DNA of 10,705 nucleotides from an uncultured Novosphingobium sp. (GCA_938005655.1 CALLNA010000060.1:1-10705), one strand, 5' to 3'. Numbered from the stretch's first letter, positions 1 through 7,354 are shown. The notes: a model not told the origin generated them from the sequence alone. Program-made: numbers and translations.

Positions 1-520
1 GGACCGCGAACTGCTTGGGCGGGCCGGTCGTGCCGCTGGTCAGGATCTCGATCTGCGGCTCGCCGGTATAGGAGCGCGCCGCGGCGGCCGGGCCCGCCTG
101 GGCGAGGCCGGGCGCGGCGGAGACCGCCATGCCGTCGAGCACGATCGTCGCGATCCTGTCCGCGCGCAGGAACTTGGCGACCTCGTCGGTCAGGTCCTGC
201 ACGGTCAGGATGAAGGCGGCGGGCTCCAGCCGCTTGAGGTCGCGGACGATCCCGGCCGGCGCCTGGAAGGCGTAGATGAAGCGGATGTTGCGCGTCCCGG
301 CGATCAGCCCCAGCTCGGCGGCGATCGTCGCGGGGTGATTGCGGGAGATCAGCGCGACCGGGCCGGTTGCGGCCACGCCGCTCGCGTCGAGCAGGCGGCC
401 GACCTCGTCCGCGACCGTGCGCAGGTCGCCCCAGGTGTACCAGCGGCCTTCAAATTCGATTGCCTGGCCGTCGCTCTCGCGCGCAAGCGCCTTCGCGGCC
501 AGCTCCTGGAGCGTCTCCAC
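1..520 (-). CDS. Acyl-CoA ligase (AMP-binding), N-terminal part, cut by window edge
   Basis: This is the first 173 residues of a class I adenylate-forming enzyme, the family that activates carboxylic acids with ATP and then CoA. The start is GTG at 520, preceded by AAGGGAG at a good ribosome-binding distance. The N-terminal residues WYTWGDLR match the usual opening of these ligases (family consensus roughly 'wTYgeL'). The visible part ends just after the phosphate-binding motif LTSGTTGPPKQ (residues 160-170), so the catalytic core and the C-terminal lysine lie outside the window. It is transcribed away from the crotonase gene at 651, with a shared 130-base spacer. It is a second ligase, distinct from the complete one at 4230-5729; their N-termini differ clearly. 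The family is secure; the acid it activates is unknown. Confidence 0.88.
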   Translation of the reverse strand, partial: METLQELAAKALARESDGQAIEFEGRWYTWGDLRTVADEVGRLLDASGVAATGPVALISRNHPATIAAELGLIAGTRNIRFIYAFQAPAGIVRDLKRLEPAAFILTVQDLTDEVAKFLRADRIATIVLDGMAVSAAPGLAQAGPAAAARSYTGEPQIEILTSGTTGPPKQFAV

Positions 521-587
521 GCCCGTCTCCCTTGTTGGAATGGGTTGATTGTGCGGGCCACCTTGGGGAAAACGGCGCGGCCCGGTC

Positions 588-609
588 AACGGAAAATCGG
601 AGTTCCGTT
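588..609. promoter_or_regulatory. Inverted repeat in divergent spacer, candidate operator
   Basis: The sequence has 7-bp perfect arms AACGGAA (588-594) and TTCCGTT (603-609) separated by 8 bases. It lies in the 130-base spacer between the divergent ligase (start 520) and crotonase (start 651) genes, where a regulator of either gene would bind. Such symmetric sites suit dimeric regulators (IclR or TetR type, for example), but no family can be assigned from the site alone. I found no convincing -35/-10 pair in the spacer. Confidence 0.35.
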
Positions 610-650
610 CCGCATCTGGAAGGGCCTGTCGAATTTGTGAAAGGCTGCCC

Positions 651-1607
651 GTGGAGTTGAAGGCGCTGACGATCGATCCGCGGCGGCTGTGGCCGGGCGA
701 GGTCGCCTATGACGGCCCGCTCGCCTTCGTCGATCTGGCTGCCGTGGCGGACTGGCCCGAGGCGGTGGCGCTGCCGCCGTGTCCGGTCGTCGGCCTGGGC
801 CCGCGCGACCATCCTTCCGCCCCCCTGCTGGACGCGGTGATCGAGGCGCCGGTGAGCGCGGAGACGCTGGCGCGACAGGTTCTGGCTCGTCCGGAAGCGG
901 CGGCCGTCGTGGCGCAGCTCCTGCGGGTCCTGCCGTCGCTGGGAGTAGAGCACGGGCTCACTGTCGAATCGCTGGCCTATGGCCTGCTGCAAGGCAGCGC
1001 GGCGCACCGCGCATGGATCGCGGGCCGAACGGCGTCGGCCGAGGTCGCCGCTCCGGGTGCCGTGCGGGTCGAGCGGAGCGCGGGCCGTCTGACGATCACG
1101 CTCGACCGCCCCCAAGCGGGTAACGCGATCGACCTGGCCATCCGCGATGCCCTCCACGACGCCTTCGCGCTGGCGGCGCTCGATCCGGGTATCGAGGCCA
1201 TCGCATTGCGCGGGGCGGGACGGACCTTCTCGCTCGGGGCCGAGCTGGCCGAATTCGGCACCACAGCGGACCCGGCGACGGCCCACGCGATCCGCGCGCG
1301 GACGCTGCCGGCGCGGATGATCGCGCGCTGCGCGGAGCGGCTCGAGGTCCACGTCCAGGGCGGTTGCGTCGGCGCGGGGCTGGAGATGGCGGCCTGGAGC
1401 CGGCGTATCACCGCCACGTCCGACGCCTGGTTCCAGCTTCCCGAGCTGGCCATGGGCGTGCTGCCCGGCGCGGGCGGCTGCGTTTCGCTGGTGCGGCGGA
1501 TCGGGCGGCAGCGCGCGGCGCTGCTGATCCTCTCAGGCAGGCGGATCGGCGCGCGGACCGCATTGGAGTGGGGCCTGGTCGACGCGGTGGTGGAGGCGCC
1601 GGCCTGA
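651..1607 (+). CDS. Enoyl-CoA hydratase/isomerase (crotonase) family protein with N-terminal extension
   Basis: A crotonase-superfamily enzyme of 318 residues, expected to hydrate or isomerise an enoyl-CoA. I chose GTG 651 because GAAAGG lies about 7 bases upstream and the peptide upstream of it looks non-coding; a TTG at 549 would give a longer frame. The crotonase core runs from about residue 137 to the end. It contains LDRPQAGNAI, the oxyanion-hole segment FSLGAEL (193-199), GCVGAGLE and LPELAMGVLPGAGG. Glu245 and Glu265 are 20 residues apart, matching the two catalytic glutamates of classical enoyl-CoA hydratase (Glu144 and Glu164 in the rat enzyme), so hydratase chemistry is possible. 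Residues 1-135 are an extra mostly helical region, with VESLAYGLLQGS as its best motif. The usual C-terminal helices after GLVDAVV are missing. The 3' end overlaps the convergent amidohydrolase gene by 75 bases. Confidence 0.85.
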   Translation: MELKALTIDPRRLWPGEVAYDGPLAFVDLAAVADWPEAVALPPCPVVGLGPRDHPSAPLLDAVIEAPVSAETLARQVLARPEAAAVVAQLLRVLPSLGVEHGLTVESLAYGLLQGSAAHRAWIAGRTASAEVAAPGAVRVERSAGRLTITLDRPQAGNAIDLAIRDALHDAFALAALDPGIEAIALRGAGRTFSLGAELAEFGTTADPATAHAIRARTLPARMIARCAERLEVHVQGGCVGAGLEMAAWSRRITATSDAWFQLPELAMGVLPGAGGCVSLVRRIGRQRAALLILSGRRIGARTALEWGLVDAVVEAPA

Positions 1608-2951
1608 GATCCAGGTCGCTCGTACCAGATCGGCGGAGAGGTCCGAGCGGGCCTCCCGCCACGGGCGGTCGAGCAGGCAGAGATCGGCGGGCGCGCCGGG
1701 CGCGATGCCGCGCTGGCGGGTCAGGTCCTCGGGATCGGCGAGGTAGAGCGTCACGGCTTCCTCCGGCGACAGCGCTTCGTCCGGCTCGATCGTCACGCCC
1801 ACACGAGTCCGCCGGGACACCGCCGCCGCCATCGTGGCCCAGGGATCGGGCAGGCCGAACGGCGCGTCGCTGCCGGCCGCGAGGGGGACCCCGGCCGCGA
1901 CGAAGGCGCGCAGCCGGTAGAGCTCGCGGTGATGGCGCGGCTCGACGTCGCGGAGGTAGTCGTCGCCGCGCTCGGCGATGAAGTGGGGCTGCACGCAGAC
2001 CTGGAGGCCGAGTTTGGCGATGCGGGCGACCAGCTCGGCCGAGGCGACCGAGGCGTGCTCGATCCGGTCGCCAGGCCGGCTCCCGGCGGCTTCGAAGGCG
2101 GCGAGGGCGAAGACCAGCTCGACCTCGCTGACGCAGTGGACGGCGGCCGCGCGGCCCTGCGCGTGGGCCGCGGCGATCAGGCCGGTCGCTTCGGCGAAGT
2201 CGGGCAGGGCGCTCTCGTGGAGGGGGAGCTGGGCGGGGCCGAGCCGCCACGGCCCGGCGGCCTCGGCCAGGCCCAGCGACCCGGCGAGGATCATGCGCTG
2301 GGGCAGGGCGCCGCGCGTCATCTCGGCGGCGAAGTGCGCGGCGATTCCCGCATCGTTGCGCGGGGACATGTCGGTCGCGCCGGTCACGCCGTAGCGCGCC
2401 AGCTCGGCCGCGACCTCACCGAAGGCGGGCGGCGCGGCGGCGAGGGTGGCGCGCAGCCAGTCGTCCTCGTCGAACAGGCGGCCGGTGAAGCCGCCTCCCG
2501 CGATCTCCAGCCCCGGCGGGGGCGCGGCCTTGTGGAGCAGCGCCGCGAGCGCCGCCGAGTTGAGCAGCCACATCCGGCCCGAGCGGTGCTGGAGCCGCAG
2601 CGGTCGGTCGTGGACCACCTCGTCCAGCTCGCGGGCGGTGGGCAGGCCCATCACGCTGTCGTGATAGCCGATGCCCCTGATCCAGCCCGTGCCGGGCAGC
2701 CGCAACGCCGCGACCAGTTCGTCCCGGGTCGTCACCGTGGGCGGGCCGCACCAGACCGAGGCGCGCTTGGCCGCCAGGGCGGCGAGGTGGACGTGATGAT
2801 CGTGGAGCCCGGGCAGGAGCGCGGCGCCCCCGGCGTCATGGACCGGCTCGTCCGGGCGCGGGCTCAGCCTGCCAAGTTCGGCGATCCTGCCTCCGTCGAT
2901 GCGCAGGTCCGCAAGGCCCAGGCCCCAGACTTCGGCGTTGCGGATCAGCAT
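1533..2951 (-). CDS. Metal-dependent amidohydrolase (amidohydrolase family 3, YtcJ-like)
   Basis: A 472-residue member of the amidohydrolase superfamily, which hydrolyses amides, esters or ring bonds with one or two metal ions in a TIM barrel. Motifs appear in the family order: an N-terminal sandwich strand ending in LLPGL, the HxH metal pair in DHHVHL (His53, His55), His272 in AVHCVSE, His299 in RIEHAS, and Asp362 in AAGSDAPFG. There is no signal peptide, so it is cytoplasmic. ATG 2951 starts the family-like sequence MLIRNAEVWG; an in-frame ATG at 2981 would add ten residues with no family look. The ATG overlaps the stop of the upstream gene in ATGCTGA, which suggests translational coupling. 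The last 19 residues, after ISGRRL, lie wholly inside the convergent crotonase gene and look like an unselected tail. The substrate is not known. Confidence 0.85.
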   Translation of the reverse strand: MLIRNAEVWGLGLADLRIDGGRIAELGRLSPRPDEPVHDAGGAALLPGLHDHHVHLAALAAKRASVWCGPPTVTTRDELVAALRLPGTGWIRGIGYHDSVMGLPTARELDEVVHDRPLRLQHRSGRMWLLNSAALAALLHKAAPPPGLEIAGGGFTGRLFDEDDWLRATLAAAPPAFGEVAAELARYGVTGATDMSPRNDAGIAAHFAAEMTRGALPQRMILAGSLGLAEAAGPWRLGPAQLPLHESALPDFAEATGLIAAAHAQGRAAAVHCVSEVELVFALAAFEAAGSRPGDRIEHASVASAELVARIAKLGLQVCVQPHFIAERGDDYLRDVEPRHHRELYRLRAFVAAGVPLAAGSDAPFGLPDPWATMAAAVSRRTRVGVTIEPDEALSPEEAVTLYLADPEDLTRQRGIAPGAPADLCLLDRPWREARSDLSADLVRATWISGRRLHHRVDQAPLQCGPRADPPA

Positions 2952-4219
2952 GGTAGCCAGGCCGCGGTGTCCGCGCCCCATTCGTGGACCGGCTCGATCA
3001 TCTCCCGGCGGCGGACCTTGGGGAAGGGCTGGCCTGCCGCCCGGCCCCAGGCGCGCAGCTCGGCGGTCAACGCGGTGGAGTCGTGGTTACGCTCCTCGGC
3101 CAGGGCGCGGGCGGTGATCGCGCTCATGGCGAGGCCGATGCGCCGGGCCTCGCCGCTGCGATAGGCTTGCCAGGCTTCGAGCGCGCCGGTGATCCCGGTC
3201 AGCGGGTCGGCGATGGCGTCGCCGACATAGCCGATCTCGCCCGCCGCCTCGGCCAGGGCGTTGGCGAGGCCGCCGGCGACGGCGCAGTCATTGCCGATGC
3301 CGGTCCAATTGGCCGCCGCCCCGGTCGCGCCGTGGCCGGTGACAGAGAGCCAGACCAGGCCCGGCACCTCGCGGACCAGCGCCTCGGCATCGATCCCGAG
3401 ATGGCGCAGGGCGCGGGGGCGGGAGCTTTCGATCACGAAGTCGGCACGGCGGATCAGCCCGACCAGCGCGGCCTTTTCGGCCTGGCTGTGGAAATCGACG
3501 ACCACGCTCGCCTTGCCCTGGTTGATGAGGTCGAAGGTGGCCGGATCGTCGCGGCGGATCAGGTCGGGCCGGGTCAGGCTCTCGACCTTGACCGCCTCGG
3601 CGCCGGCCAGCCAGAGTAGGTGGCCGAGCAGCGGCCCCGCCCAGATCGCGGAGAGGTCGACGACCAGCGGGCGATGGTCGGGCGGCCGCTCGCGGCGCGG
3701 ACCGCGAGCCATGATCTCGACCGGGGGCGAGGCCGGCGTCTCGTCGGCCGAGGCGACGGGCAGGCCGAGGTCGCGGCCCCGCGCCAGGAGGTCCGGGCAG
3801 TCATGGTCCGCCACGGCGCGGGCGATCGCCTCGTCGTCGGCGGTGTCGATGTCCTCGTCGAGGAACAGCGCGGGCAGCAGCTCGCGATCTTCGGCGCGGA
3901 TCAGGGTCAGGGCGAACCACCCGCCGTCACGGGTCCGGTACAGGCGGCTGCCGCCGATCCCGGCCGAGACCCGGCCGTTGATCCGATAGTCGCCGTTCGA
4001 GCCGCGCTCCCCGAGCAGGGTCGGGCCGTCGAGCGCGGCGATCCGGGCCGATCCGGTCAGCGCGGCGAGTTCGGCCAGCTTGCGGCTCGCCCAGCGCGCC
4101 AGCGGGATCGCCGGGCCCGCGGAGCCCGGCGGCACGGCCCCGAAGGGAGCATCGGTCCTGGCGGCCATTACGGAGCCCGGCGGCATGGCCCCGAAGGGGA
4201 CATTAGTCCGGGCGACCAC
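2945..4219 (-). CDS. CoA-transferase family III (CaiB/BaiF)-like protein with swapped domain order
   Basis: A 424-residue relative of the CaiB/BaiF CoA-transferases. The usual N-terminal Rossmann part appears only from about residue 183: PLVVDLSAIWAGPLLG, AGAEAVKVES, INQGKASVVVDF, then ADPLTGITGALEAWQAYRSGE, where Asp338 is the best candidate for the catalytic aspartate. The segment that normally follows it, the small domain with its Y-x-T-x-DG pattern (here LYRTRDGGWFALTL, residues 93-106), comes first. Compared with the two normal paralogues in this operon the order is therefore circularly permuted. The start is GTG 4219, with GAGGGG about 7 bases upstream; this overlaps the stop of the ligase gene, leaving a 10-base gap. 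Residues 1-34 are two copies of a 17-residue unit. ATG 4168, at the start of the second copy, is an alternative start without a clear ribosome-binding site. Activity as a CoA-transferase is inferred. Confidence 0.8.
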   Translation of the reverse strand: MVARTNVPFGAMPPGSVMAARTDAPFGAVPPGSAGPAIPLARWASRKLAELAALTGSARIAALDGPTLLGERGSNGDYRINGRVSAGIGGSRLYRTRDGGWFALTLIRAEDRELLPALFLDEDIDTADDEAIARAVADHDCPDLLARGRDLGLPVASADETPASPPVEIMARGPRRERPPDHRPLVVDLSAIWAGPLLGHLLWLAGAEAVKVESLTRPDLIRRDDPATFDLINQGKASVVVDFHSQAEKAALVGLIRRADFVIESSRPRALRHLGIDAEALVREVPGLVWLSVTGHGATGAAANWTGIGNDCAVAGGLANALAEAAGEIGYVGDAIADPLTGITGALEAWQAYRSGEARRIGLAMSAITARALAEERNHDSTALTAELRAWGRAAGQPFPKVRRREMIEPVHEWGADTAAWLPC

Positions 4220-4221
4220 TT
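4120..4221. repeat. 51-bp tandem direct duplication at the 5' end of a gene
   Basis: Two adjacent 51-bp units (4120-4170 and 4171-4221) match at 42 of 51 positions by hand alignment. On the minus strand each unit carries a possible start codon (GTG 4219, ATG 4168), and the unit length is a multiple of three. The frame is therefore kept, and the protein begins with two 17-residue copies sharing ART-x-x-PFGA-x-PPGS. The mismatches show that the duplication is not recent. Confidence 0.8.
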
Positions 4222-4229
4222 ACAGCCCC

Positions 4230-5729
4230 TCAATCGGCAAGGAGCTTCTTGACCTCGCGGCGCAGCAGCTTGCCCATCTCGTTGTAGGGCAGCTCGGCGA
4301 CGAAGGCGACCTTGTCGGGCACGCGGCTGGAGCGCAGGCGGGCGCGGATCAGTTCCTTGATCTCGTCCTCGGGGGGCTCGAGATGGCCGTCGCGCAGGAC
4401 GAGGGCGACGCCCACCGCCTCGCCCCATTCGACCGAGGGCACCGCGCAGGCGCAGGCATCGGCGATGGCCGGGTGGGTCAGCAGCACGTCCTCGATCTCG
4501 CCCGGCGACATGTTCTCGCCGCCCCGGACGATCACGTCGTCGGCGCGGCCGGAGAGGAACAGGTAGCCGTCCTCGTCCATGTAGCCGGCGTCGCGGGTCG
4601 GGAACCAGCCGTCGGCGTCGAGCGCGCTCTTTTCCTTGTACTCGCCCGAGACCTGATCGCCGCGGACGTAGATCTCGCCGGGCTCGCCCACGGGGAGGAC
4701 CTCGCCGTTCTCGCCGCGAATCTCGATCTCGACGGTCGGGATCGGCTGGCCGAGCGAGGTCAGCCGGGCGCGGACCTTGGGATCGTCGGAGGCGAGCGCC
4801 GCGCGGTGGTCCTCGGGGCCGAGCAGGGCGATGGTCGAACTGGTCTCGGTCAGGCCGTAGGCGTTGGTGAAGCCGGCGTTGGGGAAGCGCTCCAGCGCCT
4901 TGGTGATGACCTCCAGCGGCATCTTGCCGCCGCCGTAGGAGACCTGCCGCAGCGAGGAGACGTCGGCCCTGGCGCCCTTGTCCATCGCCTCGATGATCCG
5001 GCCCAGCATGGTCGGCACGACGAAGGCGTTGGTGACTTTCTCGGCTTCGACCAGGGCAAGCCAGCCTTCGGGCGAGAAGGAGGGCAGCATCACGATCCGG
5101 CGGCCCGCATAGATCGAGCTCATCAGCGCCGAGATGCCGGCGATGTGATAGGGCGGCACGACGACGATCGCAGCGTCCGCCTCGTCCGCCGCGGCGAACT
5201 CGACCGTGCCGAGGATATAGCCGAGCAGGTTCGAATGGCGCAGGATCGCGGCCTTGGGCGCGGCGGTCGTGCCGCTGGTGAAGAGCTGGACGGCGACGCC
5301 CTCGCCGGGATCGTACTCGCGGTCCTCGGCGGCGGGGACGGTTTCCTGCGCCTTCTGGACGAACAGCTCGCGGGCATGGACCGTGTGGCCCTGATCGCGC
5401 GCGATCCGCTCCACCCGCTCCTCGTCGCCGACGATCAGCGCCGGGGCGATCCGGCCGAGCAGGGCGGCCAGGTCCTGGTCGGCCAGGCGGTAGTTGAGCG
5501 GGCAATAGGGCACGCCGGCCAGGGCCGCGCCGAACAGGGCGATCACCGCCGCCTCGCTGCTCTCGTCGAGCAGGGCGACGTATTCGACGCCGCTTTCCTG
5601 GATCAGCTCGAAGGCGCCGCGCGCCGCGGCGAGGAGGTCGCCATAGGTCCAGCGCTTGCCGTCGCAGACCAGGCCGACCCGGTCGGGCGCGGCCTCGGCC
5701 GCCATTTCGAGGAGGAGGGCGATGTTCAT
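4230..5729 (-). CDS. Acyl-CoA ligase / acyl-CoA synthetase (AMP-binding), complete
   Basis: A full-length 499-residue adenylate-forming ligase that would convert a carboxylic acid, ATP and CoA to acyl-CoA, AMP and PPi in the cytoplasm. The core motifs are present in order: the P-loop TSGTTAAPK (151-159), YGLTE (291-295), the ribose-binding region GWFPTRDAGYMDEDG (374-388), the hinge region GRADDVIVRGGENMSPGEIE (394-413), and the catalytic lysine Lys487 in NEMGKLLR. The start is ATG 5729, with GGGAAGG upstream. It sits 19 bases after the 96-residue small gene and 10 bases before the domain-swapped CoA-transferase. The substrate class cannot be read from the motifs. It is somewhat shorter than many medium- and long-chain ligases, and a substrate encoded elsewhere in the pathway is likely. 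Confidence 0.92.
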   Translation of the reverse strand: MNIALLLEMAAEAAPDRVGLVCDGKRWTYGDLLAAARGAFELIQESGVEYVALLDESSEAAVIALFGAALAGVPYCPLNYRLADQDLAALLGRIAPALIVGDEERVERIARDQGHTVHARELFVQKAQETVPAAEDREYDPGEGVAVQLFTSGTTAAPKAAILRHSNLLGYILGTVEFAAADEADAAIVVVPPYHIAGISALMSSIYAGRRIVMLPSFSPEGWLALVEAEKVTNAFVVPTMLGRIIEAMDKGARADVSSLRQVSYGGGKMPLEVITKALERFPNAGFTNAYGLTETSSTIALLGPEDHRAALASDDPKVRARLTSLGQPIPTVEIEIRGENGEVLPVGEPGEIYVRGDQVSGEYKEKSALDADGWFPTRDAGYMDEDGYLFLSGRADDVIVRGGENMSPGEIEDVLLTHPAIADACACAVPSVEWGEAVGVALVLRDGHLEPPEDEIKELIRARLRSSRVPDKVAFVAELPYNEMGKLLRREVKKLLAD

Positions 5730-5748
5730 GCCGTCAACGCCTTCCCGA

Positions 5749-6039
5749 TCAGTCCGAGGCGGGGAGCGGCTTGGCGTCCTTGGTGACGAGCTTGACGCCG
5801 TCGACGCTGAGCGAACCCTTGCCGGGCTTGGAGCAGAGCAGCTCGTACTTCCCGTCGGCGTCGACGTAGCGCTTGCCCATCAGGGCGCCGTCGGCGAACT
5901 CCGGGTTGATCTCTCCGGCGGCGGCGGGCTTGGCTTCGCTCATCGGCGAGCCGCCGCACTCGATCGAGCCGCCGCCAGTGCGGATCACCATGACCTCGGT
6001 GGTGTCGACAGTGCTGTACAGACGCGTTCCCGGCTTCAT
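5749..6039 (-). CDS. Small conserved-looking protein of unknown function, possible internal repeat
   Basis: A 96-residue soluble protein with no signal peptide or membrane segment, lying between a CoA-transferase gene (30-base gap) and the acyl-CoA ligase gene (19-base gap). From memory, similar small proteins with the features T-EVMV-R, CGG-PM, GKRY, ELLC-K-G and a C-terminal AKPLPASD occur beside acyl-CoA ligase genes in actinobacteria and sphingomonads; I could not check this. Residues 15-33 (EVMVIRTGGGSIECGGSPM) and 66-84 (ELLCSKPGKGSLSVDGVKL) align without gaps, with Glu, two Gly, Ser and a third Gly shared and several hydrophobic or basic matches. That suggests two related beta units. 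Only two cysteines are present, Cys28 and Cys69. The start is ATG 6039, with GGGG upstream. It could be a ligase partner, a metal-binding protein or a carrier; none is shown. Confidence 0.72.
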   Translation of the reverse strand: MKPGTRLYSTVDTTEVMVIRTGGGSIECGGSPMSEAKPAAAGEINPEFADGALMGKRYVDADGKYELLCSKPGKGSLSVDGVKLVTKDAKPLPASD

Positions 6040-6069
6040 CTCAAAATCCCCAGCTTGTTGGCCCGATAC

Positions 6070-7296
6070 TCAGGCGATTGCACCGGCGGCCTTTAGGCGT
6101 TCGATATGGTCCCATTCAAGACCCAGTTCCAGCAATACCGCCTCAGTATGTTCAGAGTGCTCCGGCGCGCGCGCGGTCGCGGTCGGCGCGTGGTCGAACT
6201 GGACCGGGCCGCGCACCACCCGGACGGGGGCGGAGCCGTCGATCGGCTCGACCTCGAAGAAGGCGTCGTTGGCGATCGCCTGCTCGTCGGCACCGAGGTC
6301 GAGCAGGCTCTGCACGGCGGCCCACTGGCCCTTCATCGTCTTGAGATGCTCGCGCCAGTAGTCGAAGCTGCGCGCGGCGAAGGCGCGGGCGACGAGATCG
6401 CTGATTTCCGCGCTGTGCTCGCGCAATCCCGCGGCATTCGCATAGCGCGGGTCGTTCGCCGCCTCGGGCAGGCCGAGGTGCTCGAAGGTGTCGCGGATAT
6501 AGGGATCGGGCACCATGATGAACAGGCTGATACAGCGCCCGTCAGAGGTCGCGAAGTGGCCCATGAAAGGATTGACCGCCGCCCCGCCGACCTTGGGCAG
6601 GCCGATCCGCATCATGTCTCCACCGCGCAGGTAGGGGGCGATGACCATGCCCGACATCCACATCGCGGTGGAGAGCAGCGAGACGTCGACCTCGCTCGGC
6701 TCGCCGGTCCGCTCGCGGTGGAACAGCGCCCCGGCGATGCCGCCGGCCAGGTTCATCCCCGCCGAGGAATCGCCCATGCCGCCGACGCCCATCTGGAGGG
6801 GCACGGCGAACTCCTCCGGCGTCATCGCATGGGCCATGCCGCTGTGGATCCAGAAGGCGGTCATGTCGTAGCCGCCGCGATCCCGGTCCGGCCCCTTGTC
6901 GCCGTAGCCGCTGCCGCGCGCGTAGATGATGTTCGGGTTGGCGGCGCGGATGTGCTCCAGGTCGATCTTCAGCTTCTGCCGTGCAGCGGGCAGGTAGTTG
7001 GTGAGGAAGACGTCGGCGTCGCGGGCGAGGCGGTAGATCAGTTCCTGCCCCTCGGGCTTCGACACGTCGATGGCGACGCTGCGCTTGCCCCGGTTGGGAT
7101 GCTGGATCATCGGATTGGCCACCGGATCGAAGGCCATGCCGCCGATCGAGCGCGCACCGCGCTGGGCGTCGCCGCGGACCGGGTGCTCGACCTTGATCAC
7201 GTCGGCGCCCCAGTCGGCCAGGATCGCCGCGGCCGCAGGGACGAAGACGAACTGGGCCACTTCGAGGACCCGAATGCCTTTCATCACCTGGGTCAT
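6070..7296 (-). CDS. CaiB/BaiF family (family III) CoA-transferase, second of tandem pair
   Basis: A 408-residue family III CoA-transferase, which moves CoA between carboxylic acids through an aspartyl-CoA thioester. It begins MKGIRVLEVAQFVFVP and ADWGADVIKVEHP, continues with HPNRGKRSVAID and ADVFLTNYLP, and has the catalytic-aspartate region GMGDSSAGMNLAGG (Asp176), followed by ALFHRERTGEPSEVDVSL. The small domain follows in the normal order (FATSDGRCISLFI). The length is typical of the family. The start is ATG 7296, with GGAGAG upstream. It is a close paralogue of the gene just upstream: the first 180 residues align without gaps and 124 are identical by hand count. The pairing recalls two-subunit enzymes such as benzylsuccinate CoA-transferase, so a heteromer is possible but not shown. 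Confidence 0.92.
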   Translation of the reverse strand: MTQVMKGIRVLEVAQFVFVPAAAAILADWGADVIKVEHPVRGDAQRGARSIGGMAFDPVANPMIQHPNRGKRSVAIDVSKPEGQELIYRLARDADVFLTNYLPAARQKLKIDLEHIRAANPNIIYARGSGYGDKGPDRDRGGYDMTAFWIHSGMAHAMTPEEFAVPLQMGVGGMGDSSAGMNLAGGIAGALFHRERTGEPSEVDVSLLSTAMWMSGMVIAPYLRGGDMMRIGLPKVGGAAVNPFMGHFATSDGRCISLFIMVPDPYIRDTFEHLGLPEAANDPRYANAAGLREHSAEISDLVARAFAARSFDYWREHLKTMKGQWAAVQSLLDLGADEQAIANDAFFEVEPIDGSAPVRVVRGPVQFDHAPTATARAPEHSEHTEAVLLELGLEWDHIERLKAAGAIA

Positions 7297-7354
7297 CGGA
7301 TAGGCTCTCCCGGCGCAGGAACGGAGAAGGAGGCGGGTGGGAGCGGCGAGTTCC

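Noticed and set aside
1929..3164. A 411-codon plus-strand frame opposite the amidohydrolase
   Set aside because: Antisense shadow with no motif; the opposite strand carries all five metal-ligand motifs of the amidohydrolase.
4168..5505. A 445-codon minus-strand frame overlapping the ligase in another register
   Set aside because: It is an arginine- and proline-rich out-of-frame reading of the ligase gene, which itself has every expected motif.
4080..5786. A 568-codon open frame on the plus strand opposite the acyl-CoA ligase
   Set aside because: It is antisense to a gene with complete ligase motifs, its translation is rich in low-complexity D/G/A/R stretches, and no family motif is visible. 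Long antisense frames are expected in GC-rich DNA.
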